DNA of 64,000 nucleotides from positions 12,401,001 through 12,465,000 of the forward strand of contig NC_003075.7 of assembly GCF_000001735.4 (NCBI RefSeq), read 5' to 3'. Numbering within the stretch: the stretch's first letter is position 1; every line of letters begins with the position of its first letter. The notes under the pieces are model-generated. The model made no database searches, was not told where the DNA came from, and worked only from the letters and a program-made list of their open reading frames with translations. Shown here in pieces: positions 50,592-61,141 of the stretch. The translations under genes were made by a program, and so were the position numbers. Source of the stretch: Arabidopsis thaliana. Its lineage: Eukaryota; Streptophyta; Magnoliopsida; Brassicales; Brassicaceae.

Positions 50592-53500
50592 ATGGCAAAT
50601 CGCGGAGGTGAGAAATTGACCGGAGTTTTGTTTTTTTCTTCAATTTTCCGGCGACATTACCGGCGAAATTAACCGGTGTACATTGTGTGGTGAAACAGGT
50701 GAATATCTGTACGATGAGTTATGGAAATTATGCGCGGGACCTCTTGTTGATGTTCCTCAAGCTCAAGAAAGAGTTTATTATTTTCCTCAAGGTCACATGG
50801 AACAAGTAAGCAGCTTCTCTTTTAGATCGGTGAAATTTTGAGAAAGATTTTTTTTAATGAAACATTTCTATTTTTGGTGGTTCAGCTCGAAGCGTCAACG
50901 CAACAAGTCGACTTAAATACGATGAAGCCTCTTTTTGTTCTTCCTCCTAAGATTCTCTGCAATGTTATGAACGTTAGTCTTCAGGTATACTTTCCACATT
51001 TAGCAAAACCGAATTTATCTGATGATGTGTCGTCCATTAGTTAAAGCAATATATATAGATGGATATTGTAGAAAATCTATGAAGAAGCTGGAAATGATTA
51101 GACTAAATATGAGTGGAAGTTCTGGATCTTGTTTGATTTCTTCATTTCTGTTCTTGTCAGGCGGAGAAAGATACGGATGAGGTCTATGCTCAGATTACTT
51201 TGATCCCTGTTGGAACTGTGAGTGACACAATTAGATCACTTGATTGTTTTTGTTGTTGCAACTTCCTTAAATTCAATGTTTAGTGGATCTCTAAATGTAA
51301 ACTGTAGGAAGTTGATGAACCTATGAGTCCTGATCCCTCTCCTCCTGAGTTGCAAAGGCCGAAAGTTCACTCTTTCAGCAAGGTTTTGACAGCGTCTGAT
51401 ACAAGCACCCATGGTGGCTTTTCTGTTCTAAGGAAACATGCCACGGAATGTCTTCCTCCGCTGGTATTAGGACACGCTTACTATTTGTGCTTTGTTTCCC
51501 ACCAAAATGGCCTTTGATATGAATTTCTTATGTTCTTATCCTTTAGGATATGACTCAGCAAACCCCGACCCAGGAGTTAGTAGCCGAAGATGTGCACGGT
51601 TATCAGTGGAAATTCAAGCATATTTTTAGAGGTGGTGAATCCATTTCTTGTTAACTCAGATCAAACTTTATGTATCCATGATAATTGTATAAAATGAATG
51701 ATAATTCATTAAACAGGCCAACCACGGAGGCATCTATTGACGACAGGGTGGAGCACCTTTGTTACATCAAAGAGATTGGTTGCTGGGGACACCTTTGTAT
51801 TCCTGAGGTATTATACTTCACGCTGCTACCTTGTTTTGTTTCTTTTGATGGTCCATTGGTAGATTTTGAACTTCCAAGCTATATTATATTTTCCAGAGGG
51901 GAGAACGGAGAGTTGCGAGTTGGAGTCAGACGTGCTAATCTTCAACAGAGCAGTATGCCTTCATCCGTTATATCAAGTCATAGTATGCATCTGGGAGTGC
52001 TTGCTACTGCACGCCATGCTACTCAAACGAAAACTATGTTCATTGTATACTATAAACCAAGGTAGACAGTTATTACTCTATGGGAATATCTGAGGTGAGT
52101 TTTTTCGACATTCTGCTTATCGAATTACTCTCGGTTTGAGCAGGACAAGCCAATTCATCATTAGCTTGAACAAATATCTAGAAGCCATGAGCAATAAGTT
52201 CTCTGTAGGGATGAGATTTAAGATGCGTTTTGAGGGAGAGGATTCCCCTGAAAGAAGGTAGTCTGAATTTTTTCTTTGTTATGTATCCTGCACTTTGTCC
52301 CCAAAGCTATTCTCACACATCTATTTCTTTACAAAGATATTCTGGCACGGTTATTGGTGTGAAAGACTGCTCCCCTCACTGGAAAGACTCAAAATGGCGA
52401 TGCTTAGAAGTAAAATTCCTTCCACTTTTACATGTTTTTTAAAGTGTTTATTAAGTGTGAAAACTCAATCAGTTTGCTACATGTTTGTGTAGGTTCATTG
52501 GGATGAGCCTGCATCGATTTCAAGACCCAATAAGGTTTCACCATGGGAAATTGAACCGTTTGTAAATTCAGAAAACGTTCCCAAATCAGTTATGCTGAAG
52601 AACAAAAGGCCCCGTCAAGTTAGTGAAGTATCTGCACTTGGTGAGGCACAATCTAACCGCCACTGATTTGCTAGTACATAGCTTAAGTTTCCTTGCTAAA
52701 TCTCACATGCTGTGTTTAGATGTAGGCATAACAGCTTCAAACCTTTGGAGCTCTGTTTTGACGCAACCCCATGAGTTTGCACAATCGTGCATCACCTCAC
52801 AGTGGAGTTCTCCTCAGCAATGTCATCGTGATGCAAATGAGGATGCTAAGAAATCTGACTGGCTAAATAACTCTTACTCTGTGTCAAATGTAGCAAAAGA
52901 CTCAACACTGAACGACCAAATGGTTTCCCCAGTCGAGCAGAAGAAGCCTGAGACAACCGCTAATTATAGATTATTTGGAATTGATCTGATGAGTTCCTCC
53001 CTAGCGGTTCCTGAGGAGAAAACTGCACCCATGCGACCAATCAACATATCCAAACCGACTATGGACAGCCACTCAGACCCAAAATCAGAGATTTCAAAAG
53101 TATCAGAAGAGAAAAAGCAGGAACCTGCGGAGGGATCACCAAAAGAGGTCCAAAGCAAGCAAAGCAGTTCTACAAGAAGCCGTACCAAGGTATATATATG
53201 CCTACATGGCTACCGTGAAGTGTATATACATTGTGTAATCTGTGAGTTGCAAAACAGATACACATTATGTATAATGTTTGCGGGACTGAACAGGATCCTG
53301 AATTCTTTATCGCTGAACAGGTGCAGATGCAAGGCGTACCTGTGGGCAGGGCTGTGGATTTAAATGCGCTAAAGGGGTACAACGAGCTCATAGATGACAT
53401 TGAGAAGCTGTTTGACATAAAAGGGGAACTGCGGAGTCGCAATCAATGGGAAATAGTGTTCACAGACGATGAGGGAGATATGATGCTTGTCGGTGATGAC

Positions 53501-53737
53501 CCATGGCCGTAAGTAACTTACTCTTTATCTCTTAGTCAATAGAATCACTACACAAAACTCATATCTGTTGACTTAATTTGGTGGTGCAGTGAGTTCTGCA
53601 ACATGGTGAAGAGAATATTCATATGGTCGAAAGAGGAAGTGAAGAAAATGACGCCTGGGAACCAACTCCGGATGCTGTTAAGGGAAGTTGAAACAACACT
53701 AACAACAACTTCCAAAACAGATAATCATTCCAACTAA
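50592..53737 (+). CDS. ARF9: Auxin response factor 9 (ARF9)
   Basis: Fourteen coding exons (50592-50607, 50699-50805, 50886-50984, 51161-51217, 51308-51463, 51547-51631, 51717-51807, 51897-52061, 52144-52257, 52337-52409, 52493-52640, 52720-53189, 53321-53508, 53590-53737) give 638 aa, as I recall for ARF9 (At4g23980). The first exon codes only five residues plus one base. The DNA-binding B3 domain spans about residues 115-220 ([37 protein letters not shown]), inside dimerisation segments ([12 protein letters not shown]). The ARF domain follows ([13 protein letters not shown]). The middle is Ser/Pro/Lys-rich and not Gln-rich, which fits a repressor-class ARF. The C-terminal PB1 domain starts near residue 527 ([15 protein letters not shown], then FDIKGEL and [14 protein letters not shown]) and binds Aux/IAA proteins. 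It acts in the nucleus on TGTC-type auxin elements. Confidence 0.97.
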
Positions 53738-54008
53738 TTTTTATTCTATTCTCTATCAGTCTTCGTCTCCTTCTTATTTGCTTTGTCTTTCGGAATTATC
53801 TTGTTTGTGTCTGTGTTTTGTTGCGCATGGCTTAAACAAGAAACTACATCCCCTGAGGCAAAAAAAATGGCTCGTTTTTTTGGAGCCTCTTATGGAGAAA
53901 GGGGGTTTATGGGGAGAGGGTTTTCTACTTTTAAAATAGGCTTTTGGAAGTTTCTTTTTCTTCTAGGAACTTGTGTGTAAGAGAAACAAATATGTAACGA
54001 ACAGAAAG

Positions 54009-54033
54009 AAAAAAAAAAAAAAAAAAAAAAAAA
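54009..54033. repeat. Poly-A tract
   Basis: About 25 uninterrupted A residues downstream of ARF9, flanked by AGA-rich sequence. It is likely a simple repeat in or near the 3' UTR. Confidence 0.9.
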
Positions 54034-55455
54034 GAGAATGAGATTTGTGAATAACTTGATGAAGGACTTTTGGGACTCTGGGATTATAAGAGATTAAAGA
54101 GGGATTATACCTCATGGCTCTCGTGTTTTCTGATTCTTTTTCGTAGTTGTGTTTTCTTTGATTTTGTTTTTCATCTAAGTTTTAATGTATATATAAAATT
54201 TCAAACATGGCTTTCTTGTATTTGTCAAATCCCCAAAGGTACATATATTATCAATATTTAAAATGTTAAATAAACAAAACTCTAGACCTAAAACTATTTC
54301 AGGTTTTCCCACTAACCTTAACAATGATTCAAGATTATTGATGTTTTGTCTGTGAGGACATGTATGTGGCCGCTCTTGCCACCATATTCACAAACGTAAT
54401 TGTATGAAGTATGGACCACCTTTTCGCTACTACTTCTGGATCCCCTTATGTTTGTAAAGTGTATCATTCCCTTATATCACTATTCACTCACATGCATTAA
54501 AATATCGAATGCTGCAAAGGAAAAAAGAGTTATTTTTCTCTTTAGATATCATTTGGGTTATGCATATTACTTGGATTAGTCCAATATGTCGTGTACAACC
54601 ATTCTCGCTGCAAAACAACTACAATATGTCAACATAGTATAACACATGCTGATCTGGTGAGATTATAAATTGTGAAGTTTGTCTTTATAATATGTACATA
54701 TAGTATTTCTTTGATTATGACAAGTGTGTAGAAAATGTTAGGATATTATTCTAAATCCCACATACGAAAGATTAGATAATGATTATCCAACATATAAGTT
54801 CAATCTAATTTTAATTAGTGTATCATTTGGGGAAAAAAAATCGTGCATATCTGGTTGCTTGGTCCAAATATCTATATTTTCTGACGGTCCAATATTTATA
54901 TACGTACCACATAAATACACCTATACGAATCTCTTTACTAATACGTCGATACCGTTCATAGTTAATGACGTTATTTACTGCCGAGATAATGAAGTGATGA
55001 TGTAGGTTATTTATTGCCGAGATTTGTGAAGGCAGTGGATCTCACAATCCCTATCTTTTCCTCTTCTTTTTTTTCTTTTTTTCTTTCCATATATAGAGAA
55101 GTTTAAATTTAATTGTACCATTAAAAGCTCACCAAATACCAACTTATACATACAGTCAGTATCTATATCAGGAATTTATATGTATGTGTGTATACCGAAT
55201 AATAGTAAACTCATTTTACTAATAAATAACTTTGTTTTATTATATATTTGATAAACAACTTGTTATAAATTATTTTAATATGTTAAATTTGAACTTATTA
55301 AATTTTAAGTAATATTCTAGTGACGGAAGTATACATTGTATTTAAATTGCATAGATGTAATTACTTATTTTAAAAACTTATAGCACTATTCAGTGATTTA
55401 CTTTTCCAACCTAAAATCGAGGTGTAGAATGTCTACTCTGGAAAAAAAAATCGCC

Positions 55456-55463
55456 TATAAAAT
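55456..55463 (+). promoter_or_regulatory. TATA box of the first CSLG gene
   Basis: TATAAAAT lies 92 bp before the ATG at 55548 and only 35 bp before the upstream in-frame ATG at 55491. A start site 25-35 bp downstream would fall around 55481-55491, so it supports 55548 as the real start. Confidence 0.6.
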
Positions 55464-55547
55464 ATCAATATCAATGGTGAGTTTTGTTCTATGTACCAAG
55501 TTTCTCTAAAACAATTTGTCTTTCTATTAAAAATAAAGAGTACCACG

Positions 55548-58500
55548 ATGGAGCCTCACAGAAAACACTCGGTCGGCGACACAACCCTCCACACGTGTCA
55601 TCCTTGCCGGCGCACCATTCCATATAGAATCTACGCCGTATTTCACACGTGTGGCATCATAGCCCTCATGTATCACCATGTACACTCACTTCTCACAGCA
55701 AACACAACTCTAATCACGTCTCTCCTTCTCCTCTCCGATATTGTTCTCGCCTTCATGTGGGCAACCACAACTTCCCTCCGGTATAAACCGGTTCGCCGGA
55801 CCGAGTACCCTGAGAAATATGCAGCTGAACCGGAGGACTTCCCGAAACTGGACGTGTTTATATGCACGGCTGATCCGTACAAGGAGCCTCCGATGATGGT
55901 GGTCAACACTGCCTTATCGGTGATGGCTTACGAGTATCCGTCCGATAAGATCTCAGTCTACGTATCGGACGATGGAGGTTCGTCGTTGACTTTGTTTGCT
56001 CTTATGGAGGCAGCTAAGTTCTCTAAGCATTGGTTGCCTTTTTGCAAGAAGAATAATGTTCAAGATCGGTCTCCTGAAGTTTATTTCTCATCAAAGTTAC
56101 GTTCTCGGAGTGATGAAGCTGAAAATATCAAGGTGCGTATTATTCTACTAATCACTTATAATTAGGAATGTTTTTTTTTTTATCGAATGTTAAAATTGTC
56201 ATTCATTTTGGTTACGTTGAATAGTGGGGAATAACATGTTTAATAAAAAAATTTGGACAAAAAAACATTTATATTTTTCGTGGAAGGAGTAATTAATAAT
56301 GACAAATAAAAAATAAAATGAGTACAAAACTACAAACAGAAAAAATAATTATTTGCTAAATCAATGGGGAGCGATTGTTGTGTTGAAGAAGTCACTTCAG
56401 AACCTTATCGTATCTCTTTTCGACGATAGTGGCAATCTTGTTCTTTTATGACCTAATACTTTGGAAGACTGTGACTCGTCGTAGTGACCTACAACAATTT
56501 CTCCCAAAAATATATACGACTATAGGAGTATTAGTAATCTAAATGATAGAAGTTTTTCTTTGTTTGAATTTTCAGTTATCCATGATTGCGCATAAGTAAA
56601 GTAAACTTGAATTGGATATTTCCTGCCCACCATTACTGTAAGCATTTCCTTGATATATCATCAATTATGAATTAAATATTAAACAGTAATTTTAAAGTTG
56701 AACCTCTAAAACAAAATGGAAAGACTTGTTCAGAAAAAAAAAAGATATTTTATGGCAAAACTGGTTGACATATCCATAGAAAATGGAGAGACTGACCAAA
56801 TATTGTCAATTTCAATAAAATATCTCTATGATAAAAAGGACAAATTGGTCGTCTAAAAAAATAGTAAAAGTAAAAAGTGTATGAGAACTCAATAGTACAC
56901 TAAAATTTAGTAATACTTCTATGTTATTATTACATGTAGTAAACAAAGTTGTCACAAGTAGTAAGATATTTTCAACCAGTGTTATAAATAAATCGTAATA
57001 AACTATACAAGAGAGCTGTCAAAAAAAAAAAACTATACAAGAGAAAAATAAATAAATTGTGTGGTGTATAATTGTTTCACCGTGTAACAGATGATGTACG
57101 AAGACATGAAGAGTAGAGTAGAACATGTGGTGGAGAGTGGAAAAGTTGAGACTGCATTTATCACATGCGATCAATTTCGTGGGGTATTCGATTTGTGGAC
57201 CGACAAATTCACTCGTCATGACCATCCCACAATTATTCAGGTAATTTAAAGAAAAAAAAAGTTCAAATATTGTTTTCTCACTACTATATATCATAAGAAA
57301 ATTGCATTTTGAATATATTTACTAGACAATTATACCTTGCCATATGTTAATTCTTTTGTCTTGACAAAATCTCAACTAACATTTATTTAAGGACAGGTGC
57401 TACAAAATAGTGAGAATGATATGGACGATACCAAAAAATATATAATGCCAAACCTAATCTACGTTTCAAGAGAGAAGAGTAAAGTTTCATCACATCATTT
57501 CAAAGCCGGTGCTCTTAATACCTTGGTATCAACTAAAAAACCTATCTATAATTAGTTTTTGGTTTCGTTTAATTTTAGTTAATTCCGTATTTTCTTTTTA
57601 TTATAGCTACGAGTGTCTGGAGTGATGACGAATTCACCGATCATTCTAACACTAGACTGTGATATGTATTCCAACGATCCAGCAACACCAGTTCGTGCCC
57701 TGTGCTATTTAACAGACCCTAAAATCAAAACTGGTTTAGGGTTTGTGCAGTTTCCTCAAACATTTCAAGGAATAAGCAAGAACGATATATATGCATGCGC
57801 GTATAAGCGTCTCTTTGAGATCAATATGATTGGGTTTGATGGTTTAATGGGCCCGAATCATGTGGGAACTGGTTGTTTCTTCAATCGACGAGGTTTTTAT
57901 GGAGCTCCATCTAATTTAATTTTGCCTGAGATAGATGAACTTAAGCCCAATCGTATTGTAGATAAGCCTATCAATGCTCAAGATGTTTTAGCATTGGCTC
58001 ACCGTGTAGCAGGATGTATCTACGAGCTTAACACCAATTGGGGATCAAAGGTAAGATATAACCAACCCTAGCTCGTACCTTTATCTAGTATTGATTTCCA
58101 TTTGTTATATTTTTTCATGAAAACTATATCTAAAGGAAAATGGACCTAACTAATATATATAAGTGACATACACAAATCCACTAACGATAGGGTTTTTTTT
58201 TGGTAAAACACTAACGATAGGTTATCGATAGAAAATCCATAAAAGTTAATATGGTACCAGTGATATAGAAGTGACATGATCTAGATCCGCTCATTTTTAA
58301 TTGATTTTGAGTTGAAAGTTTATGAACCTCAAAACCAAACAAGTTTCATTCTAGGTTAACTTATTAGAATTAGTTTTTTTTTGTTCGTTCCATGTAAGTG
58401 AACTAAGAACAATTAGTTTCTCTAATCTTAGATAATTATAGCTAATTTTTAGAAACAAACTTGATTTCTTGATTGATACGAAACATAGAAAATATCTTCT

Positions 58501-59498
58501 TTCATAATTGATAGTCTAAAGTAAGATCATTGGTTGTAAATCATAATATATTTGTTTCCTAGTTTGTTATACCGTATAACTTCATTTTATCATTCAAAAC
58601 TATGCAGATTGGATTCAGATATGGGTCTTTAGTAGAAGACTACTACACAGGGTATAGGCTCCATTGTGAAGGATGGAGATCAGTTTTTTGCAGACCCAAA
58701 AGAGCAGCATTTTGCGGAGATTCCCCAAAAAGTCTAATTGATGTAGTGAGCCAACAAAAGAGATGGGCCATTGGGCTTCTTGAAGTTGCCATCTCAAGGT
58801 ATAGCCCCATTACCTATGGTGTCAAATCAATGGGTCTAGTAACGGGAGTAGGCTATTGTCAATACGCATGTTGGGCCTTTTGGTCACTTCCTCTTATCGT
58901 CTATGGATTCTTGCCCCAACTTGCTCTCCTTTATCAATCTAGCGTCTTTCCCAAGTCATCAGATCCATGGTTTTGGCTTTACATCGTTTTGTTCCTCGGT
59001 GCATATGGGCAAGATCTACTCGACTTTGTATTAGAAGGAGGAACTTATGGCGGATGGTGGAACGATCAAAGAATGTGGTCGATAAGAGGATTCTCTTCAC
59101 ACCTATTTGGCTTCATAGAGTTCACTCTTAAAACCCTAAACCTCTCCACGCATGGATTCAACGTCACAAGCAAAGCCAACGATGACGAAGAACAAAGCAA
59201 GAGGTATGAGAAAGAGATTTTTGAGTTCGGCCCCTCTTCGTCCATGTTCTTGCCCTTGACTACGGTTGCCATCGTTAACCTCCTTGCTTTTGTCTGGGGG
59301 CTTTATGGTCTTTTCGCTTGGGGAGAAGGACTCGTCCTTGAGCTGATGCTGGCGAGTTTCGCGGTGGTGAACTGCTTGCCGATCTATGAGGCTATGGTGT
59401 TGAGGATAGACGATGGAAAATTACCAAAAAGGGTTTGTTTCGTAGCTGGAATCCTCACATTTGTGCTGATTGTGTCAGGTTACGTCTTCCTCAAGTAA
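55548..59498 (+). CDS. CSLG3: Cellulose-synthase-like protein G (CSLG3)
   Basis: Five exons (55548-56132, 57091-57240, 57397-57525, 57607-58050, 58608-59498) give 732 aa. It is a family-2 glycosyltransferase of the CSLG group: two N-terminal helices, the VSDDGGS aspartate motif near residue 140, DCD near 304, VEDYYTGY in place of the usual TED near 445, QQKRW near 480, and a block of C-terminal helices ending YVFLK. An in-frame ATG at 55491 would add 19 residues, but the tandem paralog starts at the equivalent MEPQRKHS and the TATA box fits 55548. CSLG products are ER or Golgi membrane enzymes; some legume and spinach CSLGs act as glucuronosyltransferases on triterpenoid saponins. The Arabidopsis substrate is not known to me. 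I recall At4g23990. Confidence 0.94.
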
Positions 59499-59548
59499 CT
59501 GGACCCATTATGGTTGGTTCTGTCGTTTCAGTTAAACTAATATTACAT

Positions 59549-59713
59549 CTGTATTGTGGTAATTAGGAGAGAATAATGTGATGAATCCATTTCTCACCTC
59601 ATTTTAGAACATACATTTCGGTATATTGCGTCTGTATTGTAGTAATTAGGAGAGAATAATGTGTTGAATCCATTTCTCACCTCATTTTAGAACATACATT
59701 TCGGTTTATTGTA
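59549..59713. repeat. 83-bp tandem duplication 3' of the first CSLG gene
   Basis: The block starting CTGTATTGT(G/A)GTAATTAGG recurs exactly 83 bp later (59549 and 59632), with only a few substitutions over its length. It includes ATTTCTCACCTCATTTTAG and ACATACATTTCGG. It lies about 50 bp after the stop, probably inside the 3' UTR. Confidence 0.92.
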
Positions 59714-60888
59714 TAAGCTTAAATTAGTAATTGAAAACGACATACACTATCTATTGATATTTTCACTGATTAATACGACTGTATTTTTTATATTTCTTAA
59801 TGGATGTTTTGAGCACAATTTAGTAAATATGGGCCGTAGAGATATGCTACTTCGTCAAAATGTTAAAACGTCTTTGAGATATTTTGAGATATAATAGACG
59901 ATAAGACAACATTTATCTTGCTTACTTCGATCTATTGTATTTATTTGTATTTATAATTGAAGTTTCACCGTACAAATACTTTATATTTATCTTAGGTTTA
60001 TAACAAATTAATTATTCCCTAAAGTTTTAAAATAAAATATTTCCCTAGCGAGCTAGTGGGATATTAATTATCATACTCAAAGTAGTCGATTATAGAAACT
60101 AAATGATTAAAATTTTACGTAGTCTGGCTCTGTTTTTATCTCAAATTTCTTTGCAAATAAAAACACAATAAATCATATTTACTTGGGAGAAACTTCTATC
60201 ACATATTAATATTTATCAAGAAAACTTCAATCATATTTTTCGTAAAGTGTTACTTACCTTTATACAAATATTCCGTGTATTCCTCGGTTTACGATTCTTT
60301 ATGTCTGATTGTGTGGAAAAGTACAATCGATATTTTTGCAAGAAGTTAAGAAGTTGGCACTTGGCAGATGCGTGACGTGAATGAATCGTCAAGGCAGTGA
60401 CTCTCCAAGCCCCAGTCTTCATCCATTTGACATTTTCGCATCTTTTTCAAGCTAGAGAATTTTAACTTAAGTTCTCCATTGAAAATTTCAAACTATATAA
60501 ATAAAACTCCACATATCTCACTAAAATCTAACACGTGACAAAAATTTAATTACTTAAGTGTAGTATATGTTAGTAATTTTCTCAACTCGCGAGCAAACTT
60601 CAGTTAACTTGATTTTGATAAAATAAATAACACATCAATTATCTGAATTCTTTTTAAAAGAAACAAATATTTCATAGAATTAGTTTTTTTTTCATTTTAG
60701 AATTCTAATTGAATATTACAGAATAAAAACTTTTACTTACTACCACACAATAATAGACTTTAAAGTTAGTTATTGTAAGTAGAATGTATTATTTTGAAGT
60801 TAAAATCGTGTATTTATCGTGATGTAAAAATTTACCGTTCTTTCTTATAAACTAGTCAGGCTATTCTGGTGTTGAACTACTTCACTTC

Positions 60889-60897
60889 ACACGTGTC
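60889..60897 (+). promoter_or_regulatory. G-box/ABRE-type ACACGTGTC
   Basis: The palindromic CACGTG core with ABRE flanks lies about 250 bp upstream of the second CSLG ATG. I did not see it at the same place before the first CSLG gene, so the two genes may differ in bZIP or bHLH control. This is inference from a motif. Confidence 0.4.
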
Positions 60898-61141
60898 TTT
60901 TGGAGAAGTAGTTTCATTAATAAACACTTATCTTTAATTTTGGCTTCAACTTTTCAAAGGCACATAATGATCACACTGTACTGTATCATCTTATCTCATA
61001 AATGAGAAACTCGACCATAAGAACTGTCTATAGTGTGTATATTCAGAAAAGTTATCAATAGTTCAATACTAAGAAACCGGCCTATATATATATATTTGTG
61101 GTCACTAATTTCTCCAAAAACCAGTTGCCTTCCGTAAAAAG

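Larger units (their letters stand above)
53738..55547. other. ARF9 3' flank and CSLG3 promoter
   Basis: Contains a 25-bp poly-A tract (54009-54033), AT-rich DNA, and a TATA box (CTATAAAATAT, TATA starting 55456) 92 bp before the CSLG3 ATG. No gene is seen. Confidence 0.55.
59499..61141. other. CSLG intergenic region and second CSLG promoter
   Basis: After the tandem duplication the region is AT-rich. A G-box/ABRE-type ACACGTGTC lies at 60889-60897, about 250 bp before the second ATG. A TATATATAT run at 61083-61094 sits about 50 bp before it. No other gene is seen. Confidence 0.5.
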
